Below the pieces are notes generated by a model, which had not been told where the DNA came from, did no database searches, and saw only the letters and a program-made list of their open reading frames with translations. This document shows positions 1 through 6,427 of a DNA stretch of 8,011 nucleotides, one piece after another; the stretch's first letter is position 1, and every line of letters starts with the position of its first letter. The translations under genes were made by a program, and so were the position numbers. This DNA is from an uncultured Dialister sp. (GTDB lineage: Bacteria; Bacillota; Negativicutes; Veillonellales; Dialisteraceae): the NCBI GenBank assembly GCA_934178345.1, contig CAKPQG010000046.1, forward strand, positions 1 through 8,011. Reading direction: 5' to 3'.

Positions 1-16
1 CCGCCAAGCAGAAATT

Positions 17-72
17 CGAAAGCTGGCGCTTTCGTCTATCCCGGCCTTTGGCCGCGCCCTTCTCCAAGGGCG
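17..72 (-). repeat. Hairpin-pair element, orientation R (R1) with adjoining CGAAAGC stem-loop
   Basis: Three adjacent stem-loops occur at 17-34, 42-54 and 55-72, with loops TGGC, TTT and CTCC. The last two are the core of a repeat family found nine times in this window in both orientations. No T-run follows the hairpins, so they do not look like ordinary intrinsic terminators. Confidence 0.75.
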
Positions 73-144
73 AATGCGTCTGACGATAGTCGCATATCGT
101 CGGGAACGGGTTAGCATGACAACAGAGCAAGATAAAATCCCACA

Positions 145-242
145 GGCTGTATGAAAGCCCATATGAGACAGTTCTCCGCGGGGGTAGGCCCTTGGAGAAG
201 GGCCGCGCCGAAGGCGCAGGATAGAGTGCCTCGAAGAGGCAC
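145..242 (+). repeat. Composite element: conserved box + hairpin pair F1 + GTGCCTC stem-loop
   Basis: A box resembling GCGGCATGAAAGC then ATGTGAGACAGT lies at 145-172. After 14 bases come stem-loops 187-204 (GGCCCTT, loop GGAG, AAGGGCC) and 205-217 (GCGCC, loop GAA, GGCGC), and then a third at 226-242 (GTGCCTC, loop GAA, GAGGCAC). The same box-plus-hairpin order recurs at 7520-7594 and 7607-7681. This segment is the insert that copy 2 of the unit lacks. Confidence 0.75.
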
Positions 243-338
243 AATTCGCCGCAGCGGCATAAAAGCGCGTGTGAGATAATCGTCATCTCACATCACCGCT
301 ATTTGCAGAATACCGATTTTCCAACAATTCCACTCTCT

Positions 339-565
339 CGCCACGCAGAAATTCGAAAGCTGACGCTTTCGTCTATCCCGGCCTTTGGCCGCGCCCTTCT
401 CCAAGGGCGAACGCGTCTGACGATAGTCGCATATCGGCGGGAACGGGTTAGCATGGCAATAGAGCAAGATACAATCCTACAGGCGGCATGAAAGCCCATG
501 TGAGGAAATCGTCATCTCACATCACCGCCATTTGCAGAATACGGTATTTCGAACAATCACCCATA
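339..565. repeat. Copy 2 of the ~230 bp hairpin-rich unit (uninterrupted)
   Basis: This is the shortest and apparently uninterrupted copy. It matches copy 1 closely from its GCAGAAATTCG start through the CATCACCGC...TTTGCAGAATAC end. It includes the hairpins at 354-371 (loop TGAC instead of TGGC) and 375-409 (R2). The box-like sequence at 483-509 aligns with both the start and the end of the insert in copy 1. No coding signal is visible; the small frames on both strands here lack ribosome binding sites. Confidence 0.75.
354..409 (-). repeat. Hairpin-pair element, orientation R (R2)
   Basis: Same triple stem-loop as at 17-72. The CGAAAGC stem is intact with a changed loop. The GGCC/GGCC and CGCCCTT/AAGGGCG stems are perfectly paired. 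Confidence 0.75.
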
Positions 566-582
566 TCCGCTGCGAAAAAATT

Positions 583-638
583 CGAAAGCTGGCGCTTTCG
601 TCTATCCCAGCCTTTGGCCGCGCCCTTCTCCAAGGGCG
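583..638 (-). repeat. Hairpin-pair element, orientation R (R3)
   Basis: Triple stem-loop homologous to 17-72. The first and last stems are intact (583-600, 621-638). The middle stem has lost its outermost pair (CAGCC against GGCCG). Confidence 0.7.
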
Positions 639-679
639 AACGTGTCTGATGATAGTCGCATATGGCAGGTAAGCGGACT

Positions 680-842
680 AGGGAAACGCTGATTAAATCG
701 CAGAATCAGATTTTACAAGAATTTTTATACATAGCTTCGTCATAACCTTCCTTAAATAGCTCGCTATTCGCGTCAGATTATTCCTCGCTATGCATAAAAA
801 TTCAAGAGTAAAATCTGACAACGATTTAATCAGTGTTTCCCT
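680..842. mobile_element. 163 bp MITE-like element with long terminal inverted repeats
   Basis: The ends are near-perfect inverted repeats: GGGAAACGCTGATTAAATC from 681 pairs with the right end up to 842, with a single mismatch (CGCTG versus CACTG). Complementarity continues inward through TCAGATTTTAC and GAATTTTTATACATAGC, giving arms of about 56 bp. Between the arms lies a smaller hairpin (AATAGC, loop TC, GCTATT, near 756-769). The element is AT-rich and has no reading frame, so it must be non-autonomous. It sits inside a repeat unit that is uninterrupted in copies 1 and 2, which supports movement. No clear target-site duplication can be read. Family assignment would need a related full-length insertion sequence. 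Confidence 0.75.
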
Positions 843-903
843 GGCATGATAACGGAGCAGGATATATCCCATGTAGCGGCATGAAAAACGCTGTGAGCTG
901 ATC

Positions 904-958
904 CACTGACTGCTGATCGCCCACTGCTAATAGCTAACTATTTCCAAAGGAGGTACCT
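904..958 (+). promoter_or_regulatory. thiD leader with strong Shine-Dalgarno; no clear promoter or riboswitch
   Basis: AAAGGAGG at 946-953 lies five bases before the thiD ATG and fixes the start. The preceding 904-940 is a degenerate CTGACTGCTGATC / CACTGCTAATAGC sequence without convincing -35/-10 boxes. There is no sign of a TPP riboswitch: no long structured leader separates the repeat region from the start codon. Confidence 0.6.
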
Positions 959-1768
959 ATGAAAAAACTACTCACCATCGCGGGCTCCGACTCCTCCGGC
1001 GGTGCCGGTATTCAAGCCGACCTGAAGACCTTTGCCGCCCTCGGCACCTACGGCATGAGCTGTATCTGCGCCCTGACCGCGCAGAATACGACAGGCGTCC
1101 GCATGGTCGCGAATACTCCGATTTCCATGGTCAAAGCTCAGCTCGAAGCCATCTACGACGACGTTCCGCCTGACGCCGTCAAGACAGGCATGCTCGGGAC
1201 AGCTGCCATCGTGGATACGGTTTCCGATTTCCTTGGAAATCACCGAAATGCGCCGCTCGTCGTCGATCCCGTCATGGTCGCCACCAGCGGAGACACGCTG
1301 CTCGAAGACGATGCCATCGCGCTCTATAAAGAAAAACTCATCCCCCTTGCGACACTCATCACGCCGAACATCCCCGAAGCCGAAGTCCTCTCCGGCATGT
1401 CCATCACGAGCGAGCCCGACCGCCGAAAAGCCGCCGAAATACTCATGACCTTCGGCTGCGAAGCCGTCCTCATCAAGGGCGGACATCACATCATGGATGC
1501 CGATGACCTTCTCTATGACGGCAAAGACTTCATCGCCTATCCCGGGCGGCGCATCGACACGAAAAATACCCACGGCACAGGCTGCACCCTTTCGAGCGCC
1601 ATTGCGGCAAGCCTCGCCAAAGGCCTTCCGCTCGAAGGTGCGGTAGAGGCCGCCAAGGACTACCTCACCGGCGCCATCGCGCGTGCGAAGACAGACTCCG
1701 TCGGACACGGCCATGGCCCCGTCCATCACTTCTGGTTCTACGGAGACCACTGGGGGAGGATGAAATGA
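959..1768 (+). CDS. thiD: Hydroxymethylpyrimidine/phosphomethylpyrimidine kinase (ThiD)
   Basis: This cytoplasmic ribokinase-fold enzyme phosphorylates 4-amino-5-hydroxymethyl-2-methylpyrimidine and its monophosphate, making the pyrimidine half of thiamin. The 269 residues match the usual family length. Visible motifs in order are the substrate-binding start AGSDSSGGAGIQADLKTF (8-25), KTGMLGT (75-81), VVDPVMVATSG (101-111), ITPNIPEAEVLSG (134-146), LIKGGHH (171-177), the anion-hole loop NTHGTGCTLSSAIAASLAKG (203-222) with the conserved GTGC at 206-209, and the typical GHGHGPVHHF tail (249-258). The ATG is fixed by AAAGGAGG five bases upstream. The stop overlaps the next gene start as ATGA, implying translational coupling. 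Some Firmicute members of this family also phosphorylate pyridoxine, so B6 kinase activity is an alternative or additional role. No other thi gene is in the window. Confidence 0.93.
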   Translation: MKKLLTIAGSDSSGGAGIQADLKTFAALGTYGMSCICALTAQNTTGVRMVANTPISMVKAQLEAIYDDVPPDAVKTGMLGTAAIVDTVSDFLGNHRNAPLVVDPVMVATSGDTLLEDDAIALYKEKLIPLATLITPNIPEAEVLSGMSITSEPDRRKAAEILMTFGCEAVLIKGGHHIMDADDLLYDGKDFIAYPGRRIDTKNTHGTGCTLSSAIAASLAKGLPLEGAVEAAKDYLTGAIARAKTDSVGHGHGPVHHFWFYGDHWGRMK

Positions 1769-2352
1769 ACTATCCCTTCTTTGCCTACATGTCACGTCTG
1801 AAATACATCGCCCGCTGGGGCCTCATGCGCAGCACCATCCCAGAGAATGACGCCGAGCACACCCTCCAGACCGCCATGATCGCTCACGCCCTCGCCCTCA
1901 TCCGGCAAGACATCTTCCATGAGTGGGCAGATCCCGAGCACTGCGCCATGCTCGCCCTCTACCATGATGCCAGCGAAGTCTTCACCGGCGACCTCCCGAC
2001 ACCCGTGAAATACTTCACCACCGGCCTCCACGAAAAGTATGAGGAAATCGAGAACAAAGCCCGAGAAAAACTCCTCGCGACCCTCCCCGAAGAACTGCAG
2101 GAAAGCTACGCGTCCTATCTCGTGGAGCTCGAGCAGGATCCCCTCTGGCCCCTCGCCAAAGCCGCCGATACCCTCTCCGCCTTCCTCAAATGCGCCGAAG
2201 AAGTCCGCGATGGAAATCCGGAATTTCAAGAAGCCTATCGCACGACCAGAAAGAAACTCGAAGACCTTCATATGAAAGAAGTCGACTGGTTCCTCGCCCG
2301 TTTCGCCAAGAGCTTCGAGAAGACGCTGGATCAACTGAATCAGAAGCAGTAA
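1765..2352 (+). CDS. yfbR: HD-domain 5'-deoxynucleotidase, YfbR family
   Basis: This is a 195-residue soluble metal-dependent phosphohydrolase. The E. coli relative (199 aa) removes the 5'-phosphate from deoxyribonucleoside monophosphates. The N-terminus FFAYMSRLKYIARWGLMR and the block YHDASEVFTGDLPTPVKYF (66-84) are close to the E. coli protein. The residues expected for metal and substrate are all present: R17, H32, H67-D68, E71, D76 and D135. GGAGG at 1755-1759, inside the end of thiD, sits five bases before the ATG, and the start overlaps the thiD stop by four bases. The two genes therefore form one operon, closed by the terminator immediately downstream. The exact substrate here is unknown; pairing with thiD raises the possibility of a phosphate-ester substrate linked to vitamin metabolism, which is inference only. 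Confidence 0.9.
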   Translation: MNYPFFAYMSRLKYIARWGLMRSTIPENDAEHTLQTAMIAHALALIRQDIFHEWADPEHCAMLALYHDASEVFTGDLPTPVKYFTTGLHEKYEEIENKAREKLLATLPEELQESYASYLVELEQDPLWPLAKAADTLSAFLKCAEEVRDGNPEFQEAYRTTRKKLEDLHMKEVDWFLARFAKSFEKTLDQLNQKQ

Positions 2353-2380
2353 GAGCAGCCCCTTGCGGGCGCTCTTTTTT
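2351..2380 (+). terminator. Intrinsic terminator of the thiD-yfbR operon
   Basis: AGAGC, a bulged A, and GCCC (2352-2361) pair with GGGC GCTCT (2367-2375) around the loop CTTGC, followed by a run of six T residues ending at 2380. It overlaps the yfbR stop codon. Confidence 0.85.
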
Positions 2381-2387
2381 ATTGTGG

Positions 2388-2756
2388 GAGACTCAGAGAC
2401 TGGAAGACGATAGACTTTGAGACTACGGGAAACGGATGAGAGATATCAGACGTCAGATGTCAGACTGGGAGACTAGAAGACGATAGACTTTGGGATTGTG
2501 GGGAACGGATGAGAGAAATCAGACGTCAGATGTCAGATATCAGACTAAGAGACTAGGAGACGATAGACTTTGGGACTGTGGGAACAGATGAGAGACATCA
2601 GAGATCAGACTGGGAGACTGAGAGACGATAGACTTGGAGACTGTGGGAGCGGGTGGGAGATATCAGACATCTGATATCTGATATCTGATATCTGATATCT
2701 GACGTCTCCAAGTCTAATGTCTCCAAGTCTGACGTCTCTTAGTCTCAAGGTCTCCG
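2388..2756. repeat. AGAC/GTCT short-period repeat array A (degenerate ~65-80 bp tandem units plus inverted arm)
   Basis: The forward arm has four tandem units, each containing GACGATAGACTT, starting at 2406, 2479, 2559 and 2624 (spacings 73, 80 and 65). Within units, AGAC or CAGA recurs every 7-8 bases, as in TCAGACG TCAGATG TCAGATA. At about 2668 the polarity flips: GATATCAGA (2659-2667) faces TCTGATATC (2670-2678). Four perfect CTGATAT heptamers (2671-2698) follow, then a GTCT-rich arm to 2756 that is the complement of the forward motif. There are no genes, and most of the 2353-2917 gap is this array. Confidence 0.85.
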
Positions 2757-2775
2757 CACTCTCAAGTATACATTA

Positions 2776-2803
2776 TTGTCATGGAGGTATGGATTTCTAT
2801 AGA
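2776..2803 (+). promoter_or_regulatory. Candidate upstream promoter of the autotransporter gene
   Basis: TTGTCA (2776-2781, 5/6 of the -35 consensus) and TATAGA (2798-2803, 4/6 of the -10 consensus) are separated by 16 bases. If used, the transcript leader would be about 108 nt and would contain the poly-G tract. Confidence 0.4.
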
Positions 2804-2828
2804 GATTTGTAAAAACATAATTTAATAC

Positions 2829-2857
2829 TTTACTAACGGGGGGGGTAATGGTATCCT
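2829..2857 (+). promoter_or_regulatory. Candidate promoter with an eight-G tract in its spacer
   Basis: TTTACT (2829-2834) and TATCCT (2852-2857) are spaced by exactly 17 bases, and each matches 4 of 6 consensus positions. The spacer holds eight consecutive G residues (2838-2845). Gain or loss of G would change the spacing and so the promoter strength. The start point would fall near 2864, about 54 bases before the autotransporter ATG. It competes with the stronger-looking boxes at 2776-2803, so which promoter works is not settled. Confidence 0.45.
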
Positions 2858-2917
2858 AATGGCATGAAAGGGAGTTTATTTTTACTTTTATCATGGTAAT
2901 ATCCGGGAGGGATAGGT

Positions 2918-5900
2918 ATGAAGAAGGAAACAAAGAAACTCATTGCCGCTGGTATCGTGATGGCGCTCAGTTGCGGCGCTTGGGGAAGCGTGTCGGCGGC
3001 TGATAATGCTGCTACTGCAGGTGAAGATATAAATGTGAATAACATTTATTCGGATGGTAAAATTAGTAATGTTTATTATGGATTGAACGCTACAGGGGAT
3101 CCTGCAAGCTCCCAAGAAGGAAAGATTTCGTTAACGACGCCAAAGGTTGAGATCCATGCTACTGGGATTGGAATTCAGGGGAGAAATTGGGGATCTGTTA
3201 TTGTGGGCAATACAGATACAAAAAATGTCAGTATTTCTGGTGCTTCGCAAGGAGTCAAGCTGAGTAAAGGCGGATGTGCGGAGATTACCGGGGAACAGGT
3301 AAACATATCTAATGATATAAAGGGAAAACCGTTAATTGAGATTGATAATCAGTTTCCTAAGGCTAAAAGATCTGCTCAGCTGATTGTTAAAGGAAAACAG
3401 ATTGAGCTTGTGTCTGCCAGTCAGGTCATTTATGCACAATCAAAATATTCTGCGTCGCAAAGTTACCCCAAAGCTAGCGTTGTTTTGGGGGATGGCTCTA
3501 CGGAATCACTTACTATGACAGGCGGTAATGGAATTAATGCTGGAAAAAATTCGGAAATCATCGGGAATGCGAAAGATATTAAACTTGTGGTCAATTCAGC
3601 TGCGAGCACGAAAGGTGTGCAAGCAATTACTGAGGAATCCATGGTGCAGTTGACCGCTACAAACAATTTGCTGATAGACGTAACTGGCACGGACGGTGCA
3701 ATAGCTGTGGATAATAGTTCTACCTCTGGAAAGGTGGAACTTGCCGGAAATGACATAAAAATCCAGGCAAAGGGAGAAAGAAGCAGTGCTTATGGCGTCA
3801 AGGCAGAGGCGCAGCAGTCAAGTGTTTCGATTTCCGGAAATACGGTAGAAATCAGTACTACCGGCGGGAAAAATGGAAACAAGGGAGAAATTGGCAGCGC
3901 TGCGCTGTATGCCGATAAGTCGTCCAATATTCAGGTAGATGCGAATAAAGTAGTCGTTAGCACCACGAATGCAAAGGAGCATGCATTTGCTGTTTATAGC
4001 AATTGGGGCTCTGATATTAAACTTGGCAAAGATGCAAATTCTGAAGTGCAGATTTCAAGCAGCAGCGAAGGGATAGCTACAGGTGTTGCGGTAGCTTCAG
4101 CTGAAGGTGCTAAACCCCCGGCACTGGAAGGTCTCAAAGGGGAGACGAGCAGTACGCCGACGGTTGTAGCACCAGATGGCAAAGTGACGATCCAGGGTGC
4201 AAAGATCAATGTATCCGCAGAAGGTAAGAAGGCTCGCGGTTTATATGCACAGGATAATAATAAGATCAGCGCCGGAAATGCCGGCTCCGATATCCAGATT
4301 TCTGTCAAAGGCGAAGATGCTATTGGTGTACTGGCTCTTGTCCATGGTTCCGTCGATTTGAACGGGAAAAATGCTGTAATCAAGGCAGAAAGCAGGAGCA
4401 ATCTAGCATCTGAAGGGATTCATGTCCAGAACACTGACCTGACGGATACGGCTCATCGTGCTACAGTCAACGTAAATACCGAGAATACGACGATTCATGC
4501 GGATTCGGCTCTCGTTGCTATGAGTAACAGTGTGCTGAATGTGAACAGTAACTTGGTAACCCATGGTAAGAATGCTATCCTGACCCGCGGCAATTCGGAT
4601 GTCAATATCAACGTGGATGGCGAGCATACGACACAGCTGAATGGTGATATCGTATTCAACTATGATAAAGCAACTAGCAGTACCGTCATCGATTCGAATG
4701 TCAATGTGAATCTGAATGGGGAAGGCTCATTCTGGACGGGCAATACAAAGGCGGAATGGAATAACGGTAATGAAGGGAAGCCTGACGCCGACACGATGAA
4801 AGTCTCTCATATGACGCTGCAAGTGGAGAATGGAGCACAGTGGAATCCAACCTCTGTCAAAGAAGTAGGGGATAACTCGGCTTCGTCGGGCTCACAGGCT
4901 GTGGCGTTGAACAGTTTGAAAATGAACAACGGCGTAGTCAATCTGGATAGCGACAAACTTGGTGCAAACTCTCCGGTCAAAGTAGAAAATATCAGCGGTA
5001 ACGGAACCATCACCACCAACTCCCTCGATAACAAACTTGTCATCGACACAAAAGATGCAGGTACAAAGCTCAAAGTCGAAGGCTCGGGCGAGATCGGCGA
5101 CAAGATCCTCGCGGGCAAAGCCACACTGGAAGACCTCGCTGGCACGGCTAAAATGGGTGATAAAATAGCTTCCGATGAAGTAGGGACACAGAATGGTATC
5201 ATCGCCGGCAGAATGTTTGCCAAGGTACGTGATGGCAAGATCGTTGCTTCGACGATCGAGAAAGCCGTTCAGCCGCATAACCAGGCGGTCAGCAGCATGG
5301 CGAACCTCTCCCTCATGACCTGGCGTCAGGAAAACAATGACATGAATAAACGTCTGGGTGAAGTACGCGCGAGCGAAGGCAATCAGGGCATCTGGGCTCG
5401 TATGGCGCGCGGCCAGTCTAAGTACGGCGCGCAGGGCATCAAGAACCAGTACAACTACTACCAGCTCGGCTATGACAGCAAGATTTCCGATGACTGGATC
5501 CTGGGCGGTGCCTTCACCTACACTGACGGGGACAGTAGCTATACCAATGGCAGCGGCACGAATAAGCACACCGGCTTTGCGGTATACGGCAGCAACCTTC
5601 GAGATGACGGCAGCTTCATCGACCTCATTGCGAAGTATGCACACATGAAGAATGACTTCGACGTGAATGGCGGCGTAGGTAGCGGCGACTACAGCACGAA
5701 TGGCCTCTCCTTCTCCGCGGAATACGGCAAGCGTTTCCAGCAGGAAGGCTACTGGATCGAACCGCAGGCGGAACTGACCTACGGCAGAGTCTCCTCGGCA
5801 GACTTCACGACGAAGAATGGAGCAAGGGTTGCGAAGGTCCATCAGGACAGCATGGACAGCCTCGTAGGACGTCTGGGCTTCTCGCTCGGCAAGGATATCA

Positions 5901-6163
5901 AACAGGGCAATGTATACATCCGCGCGTCCTATCTCTATGACTTCAAGGGTGAAACTTGGGCGCAAATGACCAGTGAGACAGTTGGTAGTGATCGCGCACC
6001 AGTTTACAAGACCGATCTCGGCGGCGGCTGGTGGGAATTCGGCGTCGGCACGAACCTGAACCTCGGCCATGATACCCATTTCTATCTGGATGTAGAAACC
6101 ACCGCAGGCGGTGATGTCGATACTCCGTGGCAGTGGAATGCAGGCGTTCGCTACTCCTTCTAA
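2918..6163 (+). CDS. Type Va autotransporter with beta-helical passenger and C-terminal outer-membrane barrel
   Basis: This 1081-residue protein is likely exported by Sec and displayed at the cell surface. Residues 1-27 are a signal peptide: positive MKKETKK, a hydrophobic core, and SVSA before ADNAA. Roughly 50-520 consists of degenerate 40-50-residue segments of alternating short beta strands rich in N, S, G, T and V (for example SSVSISGNTVEIS near 300), as in beta-helix passengers. A proline-containing spacer lies near 399-420. About 780-821 (AVSSMANLSLMTWRQ...) is the linker/alpha-helix entering the barrel. NQGIWARMARG (822-832) starts a roughly 260-residue barrel that ends in GVRYSF with the terminal Phe expected for BAM recognition. 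GGGAGG at 2905-2910, seven bases upstream, supports the start. The mature protein appears to have one Cys (C120). No protease or lipase catalytic motif is evident, so an adhesin-like role is inferred. The passenger is AT-rich and the barrel GC-rich. The gene stands alone between terminators. Confidence 0.92.
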   Translation: MKKETKKLIAAGIVMALSCGAWGSVSAADNAATAGEDINVNNIYSDGKISNVYYGLNATGDPASSQEGKISLTTPKVEIHATGIGIQGRNWGSVIVGNTDTKNVSISGASQGVKLSKGGCAEITGEQVNISNDIKGKPLIEIDNQFPKAKRSAQLIVKGKQIELVSASQVIYAQSKYSASQSYPKASVVLGDGSTESLTMTGGNGINAGKNSEIIGNAKDIKLVVNSAASTKGVQAITEESMVQLTATNNLLIDVTGTDGAIAVDNSSTSGKVELAGNDIKIQAKGERSSAYGVKAEAQQSSVSISGNTVEISTTGGKNGNKGEIGSAALYADKSSNIQVDANKVVVSTTNAKEHAFAVYSNWGSDIKLGKDANSEVQISSSSEGIATGVAVASAEGAKPPALEGLKGETSSTPTVVAPDGKVTIQGAKINVSAEGKKARGLYAQDNNKISAGNAGSDIQISVKGEDAIGVLALVHGSVDLNGKNAVIKAESRSNLASEGIHVQNTDLTDTAHRATVNVNTENTTIHADSALVAMSNSVLNVNSNLVTHGKNAILTRGNSDVNINVDGEHTTQLNGDIVFNYDKATSSTVIDSNVNVNLNGEGSFWTGNTKAEWNNGNEGKPDADTMKVSHMTLQVENGAQWNPTSVKEVGDNSASSGSQAVALNSLKMNNGVVNLDSDKLGANSPVKVENISGNGTITTNSLDNKLVIDTKDAGTKLKVEGSGEIGDKILAGKATLEDLAGTAKMGDKIASDEVGTQNGIIAGRMFAKVRDGKIVASTIEKAVQPHNQAVSSMANLSLMTWRQENNDMNKRLGEVRASEGNQGIWARMARGQSKYGAQGIKNQYNYYQLGYDSKISDDWILGGAFTYTDGDSSYTNGSGTNKHTGFAVYGSNLRDDGSFIDLIAKYAHMKNDFDVNGGVGSGDYSTNGLSFSAEYGKRFQQEGYWIEPQAELTYGRVSSADFTTKNGARVAKVHQDSMDSLVGRLGFSLGKDIKQGNVYIRASYLYDFKGETWAQMTSETVGSDRAPVYKTDLGGGWWEFGVGTNLNLGHDTHFYLDVETTAGGDVDTPWQWNAGVRYSF

Positions 6164-6197
6164 AGAAAGAGCGGATGCGCCGGCAATCATTGAATAG

Positions 6198-6238
6198 CAA
6201 AAAGCCTACTGAAGATGTTTTCTTCAGTAGGCTTTTTG
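6198..6238 (+). terminator. Strong terminator after the autotransporter gene, possibly bidirectional
   Basis: An 18-bp perfect stem (CAAAAAGCCTACTGAAGA with TCTTCAGTAGGCTTTTTG) surrounds the loop TGTTT. T residues lie on the right arm and A residues on the left, so it could also stop transcription from the other side. It begins 35 bases after the stop codon. Confidence 0.92.
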
Positions 6239-6245
6239 TATGGAG

Positions 6246-6357
6246 AAATCAGACGTCAGACTGGGAGACTAGGAGACAGCAGAGGTTTGAGATCAGAGGT
6301 CAGATTGAGAGAGGACACGTTGGTGCGTAATCTGAAGTCTAAAGTCTTCAAGTCTTA
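6246..6357. repeat. AGAC/GTCT short-period repeat array B
   Basis: The forward arm (6246-6310) repeats CAGAC, GAGAC and CAGAT motifs much as in array A, including CAGACGTCAGACTGGGAGAC. After a short spacer the motif appears in complement (GAAGTCTAAAGTCTTCAAGTCTTA, 6334-6357). It has the same forward-then-inverted layout as array A but is shorter and more degenerate. It has no coding content. Confidence 0.75.
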
Positions 6358-6427
6358 CTGAGCAGCAAATGTTTACACTGAATTTAACAGAATGCGTTCT
6401 TGTAGATGGAAGACAAGGGGGATGGAG

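Larger units (their letters stand above)
1..338. repeat. Copy 1 of a ~230 bp hairpin-rich intergenic repeat unit (enlarged copy)
   Basis: This is the first of three direct copies (others at 339 and 566). It reads as a chain of small hairpins: 17-34 (stem CGAAAGC/GCTTTCG), 42-54 (CGGCC/GGCCG), 55-72 (CGCCCTT/AAGGGCG), 82-101 (GACGATA/TATCGTC) and 271-291 (GTGAGA/TCTCAC). Compared with copy 2 it carries about 108 extra bases (roughly 170-277) holding further hairpins. Short reading frames across it change with the repeat and show no protein-like pattern, so I see no gene here. The left end may lie outside the window. Confidence 0.8.
566..903. repeat. Copy 3 of the hairpin-rich unit, interrupted by a MITE-like element
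   Basis: The unit sequence runs to about 679, is broken by the palindromic element at 680-842, and resumes with GGCATGATAACGGAGCAGG, which aligns with GCATGGCAATAGAGCAAG of copy 2. It ends near 903 after a fourth box-like sequence (876-900). One stem is decayed: CCAGCC replaces CCGGCC at 607-612, and the GACGATA stem no longer pairs. Copy 3 is therefore the most diverged copy. Confidence 0.7.

Noticed and set aside
187..217. Repeat hairpins considered as intrinsic terminators
   Set aside because: They are GC-rich stem-loops with no following T-run, and they occur in both orientations and in series.
299..499. Small open frames on both strands (about 62-66 codons) in the upstream repeat region
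   Set aside because: They lie entirely in the hairpin repeat unit, have no ribosome binding site, and are open only because of repeat composition.
1..700. CRISPR array considered because of the spaced repeats
   Set aside because: Repeat spacing is irregular (337 and 229 bases), the whole unit is repeated rather than short repeats with unique spacers, and no cas genes are present.
968..1795. 275-codon minus-strand frame opposite thiD, and a 287-codon one opposite the epimerase (6572-7435)
   Set aside because: Both are antisense shadows of strongly conserved sense genes with all family motifs intact.
2864..2899. An 11-codon leucine-rich leader frame (MKGSLFLLLSW) just before the autotransporter
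   Set aside because: There is no Shine-Dalgarno and no attenuator structure, and its ATG would coincide with the predicted transcript start; chance is likely.
2918..6163. Catalytic (protease or esterase) passenger considered for the autotransporter
   Set aside because: No GDSGSP, GDSL or comparable catalytic motif was seen; the passenger is low-complexity beta-helical sequence.
4892..6190. 432-codon open frame on the minus strand opposite the autotransporter barrel
   Set aside because: It is antisense to a clear membrane-barrel gene in a GC-rich segment, has no recognisable motif, and has no leader signals.
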